A DNA stretch of 9,977 nucleotides from CBDUWP01 sp965370955 (GTDB lineage Bacteria; Planctomycetota; Phycisphaerae; Sedimentisphaerales; Anaerobacaceae): contig CBDUWP010000051.1 in the NCBI GenBank assembly GCA_965370955.1, positions 1-9,977 on the forward strand, given 5' to 3'. Shown here one piece after another: positions 1 through 6,140 of the stretch (position 1 is the stretch's first letter; each line of letters opens with the position of its first letter). The notes under the pieces are model-generated. The model worked only from the letters and a program-made list of their open reading frames with translations, was not told where the DNA came from and did no database searches. A program made the translations under genes and the position numbers.

Positions 1-1
1 A

Positions 2-664
2 GACGATGTTAGATTTATTATTCCTTATGTCGAATTCGCAAAACAAACAAAAGGAGCAAGGCCACTCGTTATGGATACGTCCGCTATAATCGATGGAAGA
101 ATCGCTGACCTATACAGAAGCAAACTCTTCGATGCGCCAATGATCGTGCCGAGATTTGTCATCAACGAACTACAGCTAATCTCAGATTCAAGCGATAAGC
201 TAAAAAGAAACAGAGGAAGAAGAGGACTGGATATACTGAAACAATTACAAGAAAATCCGGGAGTCGATCTCGAAATAGATGATACGCCAATGCCTGATGC
301 TGAAGATGTCAAAGGTGTAGATCAAAAATTGGTCATCTTCACGAAAAATAAAAATGGACGACTAGCAACTACAGACTATAACCTGACCAAAGTCGCGCAA
401 GTAAGAGAAATCGATGTGCTGAATATTAACGATCTGGCGAACTCGCTAAAAGCAATTATTCTGCCTGGTGAAGGAATGAAAATCACTATCATAAAACCGG
501 GCGAAGAAGATGATCAAGGAATCGGATACCTAGAAGATGGAACTATGGTTGTCGTTGAAGGAGCGAAAAATAAAATCGGAAAAGAAGTCACAATAAGCGT
601 CACAAGCTCATTGCAAACATCAGCAGGAAAAATGATCTTTGGAAAATTTGAATCGTTTGCATAA
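2..664 (+). CDS. PIN/TRAM-domain nuclease, YacL-like (5' end outside window)
   Basis: Partial gene. The frame is open from base 2, so the true start lies upstream and the ATG at 71 is internal (it is the M of VMDTSAIIDGR). The visible 220 residues hold a PIN domain followed by a TRAM domain. Counting from that internal Met, the expected PIN acidic residues are D2 (MDTS), E33 (INELQ), D84 (VDQKL) and D102 (TTDYN), which in this family bind divalent metal for RNA cleavage. Residues about 126-190 (ILPGEGMKITIIKPG...GIGYLEDGTMVVVEGA) match a TRAM RNA-binding domain. YacL-family proteins normally carry N-terminal membrane helices before this part; these would be the missing portion. The RNase role is known for the fold, and the substrate is unknown. 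The gene ends in TAA and converges with ispG, leaving 25 bp between the stops. Confidence 0.9.
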   Translation, partial: DDVRFIIPYVEFAKQTKGARPLVMDTSAIIDGRIADLYRSKLFDAPMIVPRFVINELQLISDSSDKLKRNRGRRGLDILKQLQENPGVDLEIDDTPMPDAEDVKGVDQKLVIFTKNKNGRLATTDYNLTKVAQVREIDVLNINDLANSLKAIILPGEGMKITIIKPGEEDDQGIGYLEDGTMVVVEGAKNKIGKEVTISVTSSLQTSAGKMIFGKFESFA

Positions 665-689
665 GCCATAGGCTTGAGATGATGACAGA

Positions 690-1760
690 TTAGCTCAATT
701 TGGATAGGTGTTTTTTTAATGTTGGCAGCAAATCTGCTAAAGCGACAGTGGCAATCTTTTGGCCGGATCTATATAGATAGGCTTTGTTCTTACCAGCACA
801 AATCGCTAAATCAGAATCAGCGGCTTCACCCGGGCCATTGACAACACAACCCATGACAGCTATACGCAGCTTAGGCGAAAAATTAGTTATCATCTTCTCG
901 ATTTTTTTGGCAAAGGAAATTAGATTTATCTCACAGCGGCCACAAGTAGGGCAAACAATCAAAGTCGGTTTTCGGCGGCAAGCGAGGTTGAGTGACATCA
1001 AAATTTTATGAGCGATGCCAATCTCCAAAGTTGGGTCGCCTGCGGCACTGACGCGAATCGTGTCGCCAATGCCCTCCGAAAGCAAACTGCCAATAGCAAC
1101 GGCGGAGGGAATCGAAGCGTCACCGGGTAAGCCGGCGTGAGTCAAACCCAAATGGACAGGGTAATCGAAAAAAGCGGATATCTTGCGGTTGATCTCGATC
1201 GTACGAATGGTGTCACTGCTTTTGGCACTTAAAACAAGGTTGGTGAAATTGTGTTTCTCGAAAAATCGAACGTAACTTTTAAGCTCCTTGAGCATTAAAG
1301 AAACGCGTTTGGATTCGGCTGTGTCACTCTTTTTCAGATCGCGGATGCTGGCTTCATTGACGCCGATGCGAATTGCAATCTTATGATGTTTAGCAGAATC
1401 AATAATACGAATCAAATCCTTGCGGCTGGTAATGTTGCCGGGATTCAAACGAATTTTAGCGGCGCCGGCCTCGATTGCCTCGATTGCACGGGCGCTACTG
1501 AAATGTACGTCGGCAGCTAGCGGGATCGAAACCCGATCAACGATACGACCAAAAGCACGAGTATCGGCCGCAGTAGGAACAGAAAGACGTACAAAATCGC
1601 AGCCGCAGGCGATGAGCTTGTTTATTTGGCGGACGCAGCCTGCTACATTGGTCGTAGCTAACTTAGTCATACTTTGAATGATGACGCGATGGGCAGAACC
1701 CATACGCAATTGGCCAATTTTGACTGTGCGAGTTTTTTTTCTCTTAATCATGGCCGTCAT
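690..1760 (-). CDS. ispG: 4-hydroxy-3-methylbut-2-enyl diphosphate synthase (GcpE/IspG)
   Basis: This cytosolic [4Fe-4S] enzyme converts MEcPP to HMBPP, the penultimate step of the MEP isoprenoid pathway. Family landmarks are clear: RTVKIGQLRMG, VIIQSMTKLATTNV, PLAADVHF, KIRLNPGNI, IAIRIGVNEAS, LLSEGIGDTIRVS, the cluster motif CPTCGR and GCVVNGPGEA, which together supply three Cys and one Glu ligand. With the ATG at 1760 the protein has 356 residues, close to the compact E. coli-type enzyme and without the large insertion of some lineages. The frame is open to a TTG at 1817 (375 residues), but homology begins only at IKRKKTRTV. The ATGs at 1760 and 1751 both fit the family, and neither has a good Shine-Dalgarno. 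The gene is divergent from the YkgJ-like gene and converges with the PIN/TRAM gene. Confidence 0.95.
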   Translation of the reverse strand: MTAMIKRKKTRTVKIGQLRMGSAHRVIIQSMTKLATTNVAGCVRQINKLIACGCDFVRLSVPTAADTRAFGRIVDRVSIPLAADVHFSSARAIEAIEAGAAKIRLNPGNITSRKDLIRIIDSAKHHKIAIRIGVNEASIRDLKKSDTAESKRVSLMLKELKSYVRFFEKHNFTNLVLSAKSSDTIRTIEINRKISAFFDYPVHLGLTHAGLPGDASIPSAVAIGSLLSEGIGDTIRVSAAGDPTLEIGIAHKILMSLNLACRRKPTLIVCPTCGRCEINLISFAKKIEKMITNFSPKLRIAVMGCVVNGPGEAADSDLAICAGKNKAYLYRSGQKIATVALADLLPTLKKHLSKLS

Positions 1761-1915
1761 TGTAAGAGGTTTCTGCCAGCGTGACAACCATAGTTTTGGC
1801 GATTTTTTGACGAGCAACTGATTAAGATAACAGGTGTTTTGGCCGAAATTAGAACTGGTAAGCCTGATGGAGTTATTACGATTTTTAGAGCGATAAAACA
1901 GCTATAAGCTTAAAT

Positions 1916-1923
1916 AAAGGTGG
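1916..1923 (+). promoter_or_regulatory. Ribosome binding site deciding the start at 1929
   Basis: AAAGGTGG lies 5 nt before the ATG at 1929. A GTG at 1920 in the same frame falls inside this site and would lack a ribosome site of its own, so the ATG is preferred. Confidence 0.6.
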
Positions 1924-1928
1924 TATTT

Positions 1929-2807
1929 ATGAATTGGACCAAGCCAGTAGTGTTTCTTGGAAAAGCTTACAATCAAGACGAAATCTGCCAAGGATACGAA
2001 ATTATTGGACTTGAATTAGAGCTGTACGGGAAATTGGAAACTTTCTATATGGCAGTTGTCGACGGGTTTATCGTTTTTACGGATATTGTGGCGACGGCTC
2101 AAAAAATAGCATCGGAAATAGCTAAAATCAGTATCGAAGAAATGGCTGAGAAAAAAACGCCTGTCATGTGCAAAAAAGGATGCAGTGCATGTTGTAAATA
2201 TATGGTGTCACTGTCTGCGCCGGAAGCTTTCGCTATCAGAAATAAAATCATGGAAATGGAAACAGCAGAGGGCAGACAAACGCTCGAACAAACCCTAAAT
2301 GTTTCAAGAACTATCCTTGAAGAATTCCCAATCTTTTTTAACGAAGAACAAAGCGAAACAGATGATCAAGATGCGGCGTTAAGCAAATGGTATTCGTCTC
2401 TGAATATCGAGTGCCCATTTCTATCGGAAGAAAATGGACAGTGCAGTATATACGAAGAAAGGCCAATCGTTTGCAGAGAACATATGGTGATGAGCGATCC
2501 GAAACGATGTACTATCGAAAATGATTTCAAAAAACATACAGTTGATGTTCCTGTTAGTTTTTCCAGAGTTTTGGCGCAGCTGTCGGCTGAAATGCAATGC
2601 TCAGATATCGATGCTGTTATGCTGCCCTTAGCTGTGGCGTGGACGCAGGATAACGATGAACAAAACCAAAGGACTTGGCCGGCTGTAAAGCTTATGAAAA
2701 GATTTGTCAAAATCGCACAAAGGTTTGCAATGGAAAATCAAGAGAAAACAGGCTCTCAAATACAATCTCAAACGCAAACAAATGATATGCAAACTGTTAG
2801 TCAATAG
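1929..2807 (+). CDS. YkgJ-family cysteine-cluster protein (zinc/iron-chelating domain)
   Basis: A 292-residue protein from the ATG at 1929. The core is the cysteine cluster CKKGCSACCKYMVSLS (C81, C85, C88, C89), followed by CPFLSEENGQCSIYEERPIVCRE (C162, C172, C182) and a further C194. This CxxxCxxCC plus C-P-F-L...C.IYE.RP..CR arrangement is the hallmark of the YkgJ/CxxCxxCC family, annotated as a probable Zn or Fe-S binding domain of uncertain biochemistry. There is no signal peptide or membrane segment, so it is probably cytosolic. The roughly 75 residues before the cluster and the Gln-rich tail (SQIQSQTQTND) are not recognised. It is divergent from ispG across about 170 bp and converges with lexA, with 13 bp between the stops. 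No promoter was convincing. The family call is firm and the function unknown. Confidence 0.8.
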   Translation: MNWTKPVVFLGKAYNQDEICQGYEIIGLELELYGKLETFYMAVVDGFIVFTDIVATAQKIASEIAKISIEEMAEKKTPVMCKKGCSACCKYMVSLSAPEAFAIRNKIMEMETAEGRQTLEQTLNVSRTILEEFPIFFNEEQSETDDQDAALSKWYSSLNIECPFLSEENGQCSIYEERPIVCREHMVMSDPKRCTIENDFKKHTVDVPVSFSRVLAQLSAEMQCSDIDAVMLPLAVAWTQDNDEQNQRTWPAVKLMKRFVKIAQRFAMENQEKTGSQIQSQTQTNDMQTVSQ

Positions 2808-2820
2808 CTAAATAGATGGT

Positions 2821-3495
2821 TTAAAATTTTCGCAGCAATCCAACGACTATAGCCTCTATTTGGCAATTATTGCTGTAAATCGGGGCATAACTGCTATTGG
2901 CCGGCTGTAAACGAACCCGAGTCGACTCCTTGTAAAAACGCTTCAATGTCACCTCGCCATTGTCAACAGAGGCAATGACAAGTTGGCCATTGTCGGCAGT
3001 TTTGCGATTGCGGCAAATTACATAATCGCCATCGAAAATCCCATCCTCTATCATACTGTCACCTGTTACCTCAAGAGCAAAGATCTGATCCGATGAACCA
3101 AAGCAGCTGTCTACTGTAATGAAACGGTTCTGTTCAACAGCTTCAATCGGCACACCTGCAGCAACTCGACCCTTCAAAGGAATGTCACTCGAGCCAGAGG
3201 ATAAAGAAAGCGGCTGGTTGGACGACTGGTTATGTCGGTCAAGGCTGTCAAGCAGTTCTTCGGCTAAAAGAGTTGGCCTCAAAGAGCGAGCCTTGGCTGT
3301 GGTCTTGATGAGCAGCCCTTTTTTTTGCAATTCGGCGATATGCTCGAACGCGGTGCTTCGACTTATGCCCACTGTTTTCGACAGCTCGCTGATTGTTGGT
3401 GAATAGCCAGAGCTGGCTAGGGCTTCTGCTATCTGACGAAGAATCTGAAGCTGACGAGGGGTCGGATGAACTAAAGGGCTCGAGTGTGACTGCAT
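2821..3495 (-). CDS. lexA: LexA SOS repressor (autoprotease, S24 family)
   Basis: A 224-residue transcriptional repressor of the DNA-damage response; RecA filaments trigger its self-cleavage. The N-terminal winged-helix domain (about 11-75) has PTPRQLQILRQIAEA and SPTISELSKTVGISRSTAFEHI. The C-terminal S24 domain shows the scissile pair in VAAGVP (A113-G114), catalytic Ser147 (TGDSM) and Lys185 (VTLKRF), so autocleavage should be intact. The linker (about 80-105) is Ser-rich and longer than in E. coli LexA (202 residues). The ATG at 3495 follows AAAGGA by 8 nt. An out-of-phase ORF from 3712 overlaps its first 248 nt, so translational coupling is possible. It converges with the YkgJ-like gene. 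Confidence 0.95.
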   Translation of the reverse strand: MQSHSSPLVHPTPRQLQILRQIAEALASSGYSPTISELSKTVGISRSTAFEHIAELQKKGLLIKTTAKARSLRPTLLAEELLDSLDRHNQSSNQPLSLSSGSSDIPLKGRVAAGVPIEAVEQNRFITVDSCFGSSDQIFALEVTGDSMIEDGIFDGDYVICRNRKTADNGQLVIASVDNGEVTLKRFYKESTRVRLQPANSSYAPIYSNNCQIEAIVVGLLRKF

Positions 3496-3712
3496 AAGAA
3501 CTATCCTTTGGATTAGGTGTTAAAGCGATTGGTTCCTGAAGAGGGCCGGCGGCAGCTGTCGAAAGTATACCGCTGATGCGAGAAAGCAATTGCCCTAAAC
3601 TGTTAATAAAAGGCGATTTGCCGTAGTCACCGGGATAATGCTTGACGTAGTCGCCGCCGGGACCAAATTTACATACCGGTTCAACTGTATCGTGATTGCG
3701 TTTTGCTACCAT
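3248..3712 (-). CDS. Hypothetical ORF upstream of and overlapping lexA
   Basis: A 154-codon ORF whose first 72 codons precede lexA and whose remainder runs in another frame through the start of lexA. In favour: the ATG at 3712 has a textbook ribosome site (AAGGAG, 8 nt spacing), and residues 1-65 (for example KFGPGGDYVKHYPGDYGKSP) look like ordinary protein. Against the full length: a 248-nt same-strand overlap is unusual, and the second half (Ser-rich, then Arg/Lys/His-rich) could be only a shadow of lexA. Either a short protein was extended by a frameshift near lexA, or this is a true overlapping gene. No domain is recognised and there is no signal peptide or membrane helix. If real, it is co-transcribed with lexA and may belong to the SOS operon; that is inference. 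Confidence 0.4.
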   Translation of the reverse strand: MVAKRNHDTVEPVCKFGPGGDYVKHYPGDYGKSPFINSLGQLLSRISGILSTAAAGPLQEPIALTPNPKDSSYAVTLEPFSSSDPSSASDSSSDSRSPSQLWLFTNNQRAVENSGHKSKHRVRAYRRIAKKRAAHQDHSQGSLFEANSFSRRTA

Positions 3713-3719
3713 CTTTATA

Positions 3720-3725
3720 GCTCCT
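3720..3725 (-). promoter_or_regulatory. Strong ribosome binding site for the ORF before lexA
   Basis: On the minus strand this reads AAGGAG and lies about 8 nt from the ATG at 3712. It is the main evidence that the ORF upstream of lexA is translated. Confidence 0.5.
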
Positions 3726-3902
3726 TACCAATTAACATCTTCTATCTATCGGTCAAGGGGTGCGGTTTACCCAAACAAAAACCGAACAAAATGTCAGTTT
3801 TTGCATCTTTTTTGGATAATCAAAGGTAAATGAGGCTAGCTGGTGATAATATCGGACGTTGGCGGCGAAAACAATTGCAGGTGAAAAAAAATAAAAAAAA
3901 GC

Positions 3903-3931
3903 TTGCAATGTAGTAGTACAAAGTGTATTAG
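3903..3931 (+). promoter_or_regulatory. Candidate sigma70-type promoter of the gntR-ABC operon
   Basis: TTGCAA (3903-3908) and TATTAG (3926-3931) are separated by exactly 17 bp. Each matches 4 of 6 consensus bases. It would give a leader of about 125 nt before gntR. Support comes from the overlapping inverted repeat at 3911-3942. Confidence 0.4.
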
Positions 3932-3942
3932 TTGTATTAGTA
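3911..3942. promoter_or_regulatory. Candidate GntR (YtrA-type) operator
   Basis: The imperfect inverted repeat TAGTAGTACAA / TTGTATTAGTA (9 of 11 matches) has arms separated by 10 bp, so half-sites are two helical turns apart. It covers the spacer and -10 of the candidate promoter. A tandem repeat GTATTAGTT-GTATTAGTA (3925-3942) is embedded. This placement fits autorepression, which is usual for YtrA-type regulators; binding itself is inference. Confidence 0.4.
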
Positions 3943-4030
3943 CGCTTCATGTCGGGTTTATCGGAACTTTATTAAATGTTGGCCCTAGTTGGCATATCGA
4001 ATATTGGGCTTGTTACGAAATCAAATGTTG

Positions 4031-4044
4031 GCGCCATACGGCGC
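4031..4044 (+). other. Short GC hairpin before the gntR ribosome site
   Basis: GCGCC-ATAC-GGCGC forms a perfect 5-bp, all-GC stem with a 4-nt loop. It ends 5 nt before AAGGTGA (4050-4056), the gntR ribosome site. There is no T-tract, so it is not a terminator. It may shape translation initiation. Confidence 0.35.
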
Positions 4045-4062
4045 GAAAGAAGGTGAACGAAA

Positions 4063-4470
4063 ATGGGGCTGTGGATACAAATATTGGCTGGGGCAAATGA
4101 GCCAATCTATATGCAAATCGTTTCGCAAATTAGCAAAGCAATCGCAAAAGAGCTACTAACAGCAGGTGATAAATTGCCGGCAGTCAGAAAACTCGCCGCA
4201 GAATTAGTGGTTAATCCAAACACTGTGGCGAAAGCTTATACGCTCCTCGAAAAACAGAAATTAGTAAACACAAAAACAGGAGCTGGGACATTCGTCAGTC
4301 AGCCCGATGGACTAAATGTAGATCCGGTCAATATGAATCTGCTAAACGAAAGAATCGATACGATTATAACGGATGGAATTAACTGCGGACTAAAAGAAAA
4401 TGAGCTAACGAAATTATTTGAAAAAAGACTAAAAAAATTCGGAAAAAAATCAGTAGAAGGGAGAAAATAA
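4063..4470 (+). CDS. GntR-family transcriptional regulator, YtrA subfamily
   Basis: A 135-residue DNA-binding repressor. Residues 14-79 form the GntR winged helix: PIYMQIVSQISKAIAKELL, GDKLPAVRKLAAELVVNPNTVAKAYTLLEKQKLV and GAGTFVSQ, with NPNTVAKAY as the recognition helix. After it comes only a short helical tail, the mark of the YtrA subfamily, which lacks the large effector domain of other GntR proteins. These regulators usually head and repress operons of ABC transporters, exactly as here: the ABC ATPase starts 3 nt after its stop. The ATG at 4063 follows AAGGTGA. The upstream inverted repeat suggests self-control. The inducing signal cannot be read from sequence; known relatives answer to cell-envelope or antibiotic stress. 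Confidence 0.92.
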   Translation: MGLWIQILAGANEPIYMQIVSQISKAIAKELLTAGDKLPAVRKLAAELVVNPNTVAKAYTLLEKQKLVNTKTGAGTFVSQPDGLNVDPVNMNLLNERIDTIITDGINCGLKENELTKLFEKRLKKFGKKSVEGRK

Positions 4471-4473
4471 AAT

Positions 4474-5397
4474 ATGAGCGAAATAGTTTTGAAAACCAAA
4501 GGATTAACGAAATATTTTGGCGATTTTGCCGCTGTAGATCATCTCGATCTCGAAATCAAAAAAGGAAGCATCTGCGGGTTCTTGGGCAGAAACGGAGCGG
4601 GGAAAACAACGACAATCAAAATGCTCTTGGGATTGCTGAAGCCAACGGAGGGAAAATCACAGCTGTTTGGATGCGACAGCCAAAAACTTACCAACGAAAT
4701 CAAAGCTAAAGTGGGATATGTCACTGAAGGACATAGATTGTTCGGGGCAATGACAATAAAACAAATCCAAAATTATCAAAAGGCGTTCTATCCGAAAACT
4801 TGGAGCCAATCGCTGTTCGATGAAATGATCGAGTATTTCCAACTGCCGAAAAAGAAAAAAATTAAAAAAATATCAAAAGGACAAAAAGCACAAGTGTCAC
4901 TGGCTCTGACATTGGCGACTAATCCAGAGCTGTTAATTATGGATGATCCGACTTTAGGATTGGATGCGGCTATCAGGAGGCAATTCTTGGAGAGTATGAT
5001 CGAGCTGATCACAAAGCAGGGCAGAACGATACTGTTTTCAAGTCATATATTAAGTGACGTCGAAAGAGTGGCGGACAGAATCGTTATTTTAGATCGCGGT
5101 GTCAGACGCGTTAACTGCGAGCTCGATCTGTTCCGAAAATCTGTCAAAAAAATTGTTATGGCATTCGAAAAAGAAATACCAAAAAATGTAAAGGCTGACG
5201 GCTTGATGCATGTCCGAACGACAGATGGGACATTGGAAATGGTGCTACTGGAAAATGATTCAAAAAAAATCGATGAACTAGCAGAAAAGCTGGGGGCTAA
5301 ACGATGGCAGCAAGCGAAAATGAGCCTAGAAGATCAGTTTATTGAATATACGACTCAAAACGAAAAACGGAAAATGTTTACGTGGGAGGTGAAATAA
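4474..5397 (+). CDS. ABC transporter ATP-binding protein (YtrB/YhcG-like)
   Basis: A 307-residue nucleotide-binding subunit, presumed to power the adjacent permease at the membrane. Seen: Walker A GRNGAGKTT (38-46), signature SKGQK (134-138, degenerate relative to LSGGQ), Walker B LLIMDD (153-158), D-loop GLD (162-164) and H-loop His191 (SSHILSD). Two catalytic positions differ from textbook ABC proteins: Asp158 replaces the Walker B Glu (MDDPT, not DEPT), and the Q-loop position reads Glu85 (GYVTEG). Such changes occur in this drug/bacitracin-type branch, so I do not call it inactive. Residues about 215-295 form a C-terminal extension typical of the branch. The start is set by AGAAGGGAG before the ATG. 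The permease ATG follows after 1 nt, so the two are translationally coupled. Confidence 0.93.
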   Translation: MSEIVLKTKGLTKYFGDFAAVDHLDLEIKKGSICGFLGRNGAGKTTTIKMLLGLLKPTEGKSQLFGCDSQKLTNEIKAKVGYVTEGHRLFGAMTIKQIQNYQKAFYPKTWSQSLFDEMIEYFQLPKKKKIKKISKGQKAQVSLALTLATNPELLIMDDPTLGLDAAIRRQFLESMIELITKQGRTILFSSHILSDVERVADRIVILDRGVRRVNCELDLFRKSVKKIVMAFEKEIPKNVKADGLMHVRTTDGTLEMVLLENDSKKIDELAEKLGAKRWQQAKMSLEDQFIEYTTQNEKRKMFTWEVK

Positions 5398-5398
5398 A

Positions 5399-6094
5399 AT
5401 GAAATATGTCGCACTGATGAAAAAAGAAATGAGAGAAAATATGATGTGGGGTATTTTTGCTGCAGTGGTTTTTACCTTGCTGGCTACTTTTATTATGTCT
5501 CTTATTTTTAAGACCGAACAGATTTTTTCTTCATATAACTGGAACTGGAAAAATGAAAGTTTGAATATCGTTTGGTGGAACATGCGGTTTAGAAATCCCT
5601 TTGGAGCAATCGGGGCATGGCTGTTTTTTATATCTATTGGTTTAGGGCTGATCTTGGCTGTCAGGCAATTTTGGATGCCGAATTTCAGCAGAACACAAAG
5701 TTTTGAACTGCATAGGCCAGTTAATAAAGGATGGATACTATCGGCGAAATTATTATCAGCTATGTTGATAATGGCTGTTTCTGTTGGAGGTGTTTGGTGT
5801 GTCTTTTATCAAATTGGACATAGAGTGTTTCCAAGTATATTGACCAAAAATGTGTTGGTGCAAGGATGGATGTTTATCGCTTTCGGATATGTGATATATC
5901 TTTGTCTGGCTGTTTGCGGACTCGATAAATCCAAATGGTATGCAACGAAAATGGTGCCAATGCTGCTTGCTATTTTCTTTCTTATTATGATCTTCACACA
6001 AGCACAAATTTATATGGTGATGACAATTATTGGCTGCGCAATCGCAGTGCTGCTGGCGCAAGTGGCGAGTCTGTTTTTAAGTAGGGATTGTTAA
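5399..6094 (+). CDS. ABC-2 type transporter permease subunit
   Basis: A 231-residue integral membrane protein with about six predicted helices (17-37, 68-88, 113-138, 153-174, 183-200, 203-227), the size and layout of an ABC-2 half-transporter. Between helices 2 and 3, FSRTQSFELHRPVNKGWILSAKLL matches the conserved cytoplasmic HRPV...K-LL loop of ABC-2 permeases paired with YtrB/YhcG ATPases. GGGAGGTG, 8 nt before the ATG, gives a strong ribosome site. It lies 1 nt after the ATPase stop and 46 nt before the next operon gene. Substrate unknown; relatives export peptides or antibiotics or act in envelope homeostasis. Confidence 0.85.
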   Translation: MKYVALMKKEMRENMMWGIFAAVVFTLLATFIMSLIFKTEQIFSSYNWNWKNESLNIVWWNMRFRNPFGAIGAWLFFISIGLGLILAVRQFWMPNFSRTQSFELHRPVNKGWILSAKLLSAMLIMAVSVGGVWCVFYQIGHRVFPSILTKNVLVQGWMFIAFGYVIYLCLAVCGLDKSKWYATKMVPMLLAIFFLIMIFTQAQIYMVMTIIGCAIAVLLAQVASLFLSRDC

Positions 6095-6140
6095 TAAAAA
6101 TAAAAGATTCAGTTGGGCTAATATAAAGTGAGGTGAAAAA

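Larger units (their letters stand above)
3713..4062. other. 350-bp divergent intergenic region (lexA unit / ABC operon)
   Basis: It holds control sequences for both directions: GTTC-type half-sites on the lexA side (3773-3795), an A-rich stretch (3884-3901), and the promoter/operator and hairpin on the gntR side (3903-4044). Several short ORFs cross it, but none has a ribosome site or protein-like sequence. A TTGACC on the minus strand (3751-3756) has no well-spaced -10 box, so I do not assign the lexA promoter. Confidence 0.5.

Noticed and set aside
663..675. AAGCC-ATA-GGCTT palindrome between the PIN/TRAM gene and ispG
   Set aside because: Only a 5-bp stem with no T-tract; too weak to call a terminator for either gene.
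1420..1677. Plus-strand ORFs inside ispG (also 784-1011)
   Set aside because: They are antisense shadows of a gene conserved along its whole length.
3751..3756. Minus-strand TTGACC as the lexA -35 box
   Set aside because: The best -10-like sequence is 15 bp away and matches poorly.
3903..4100. 65-codon ORF through the gntR control region (MQCSSTKCISCIS...)
   Set aside because: No ribosome site, overlaps gntR in another frame, and is low in protein-like character; it coincides with the promoter/operator repeats.
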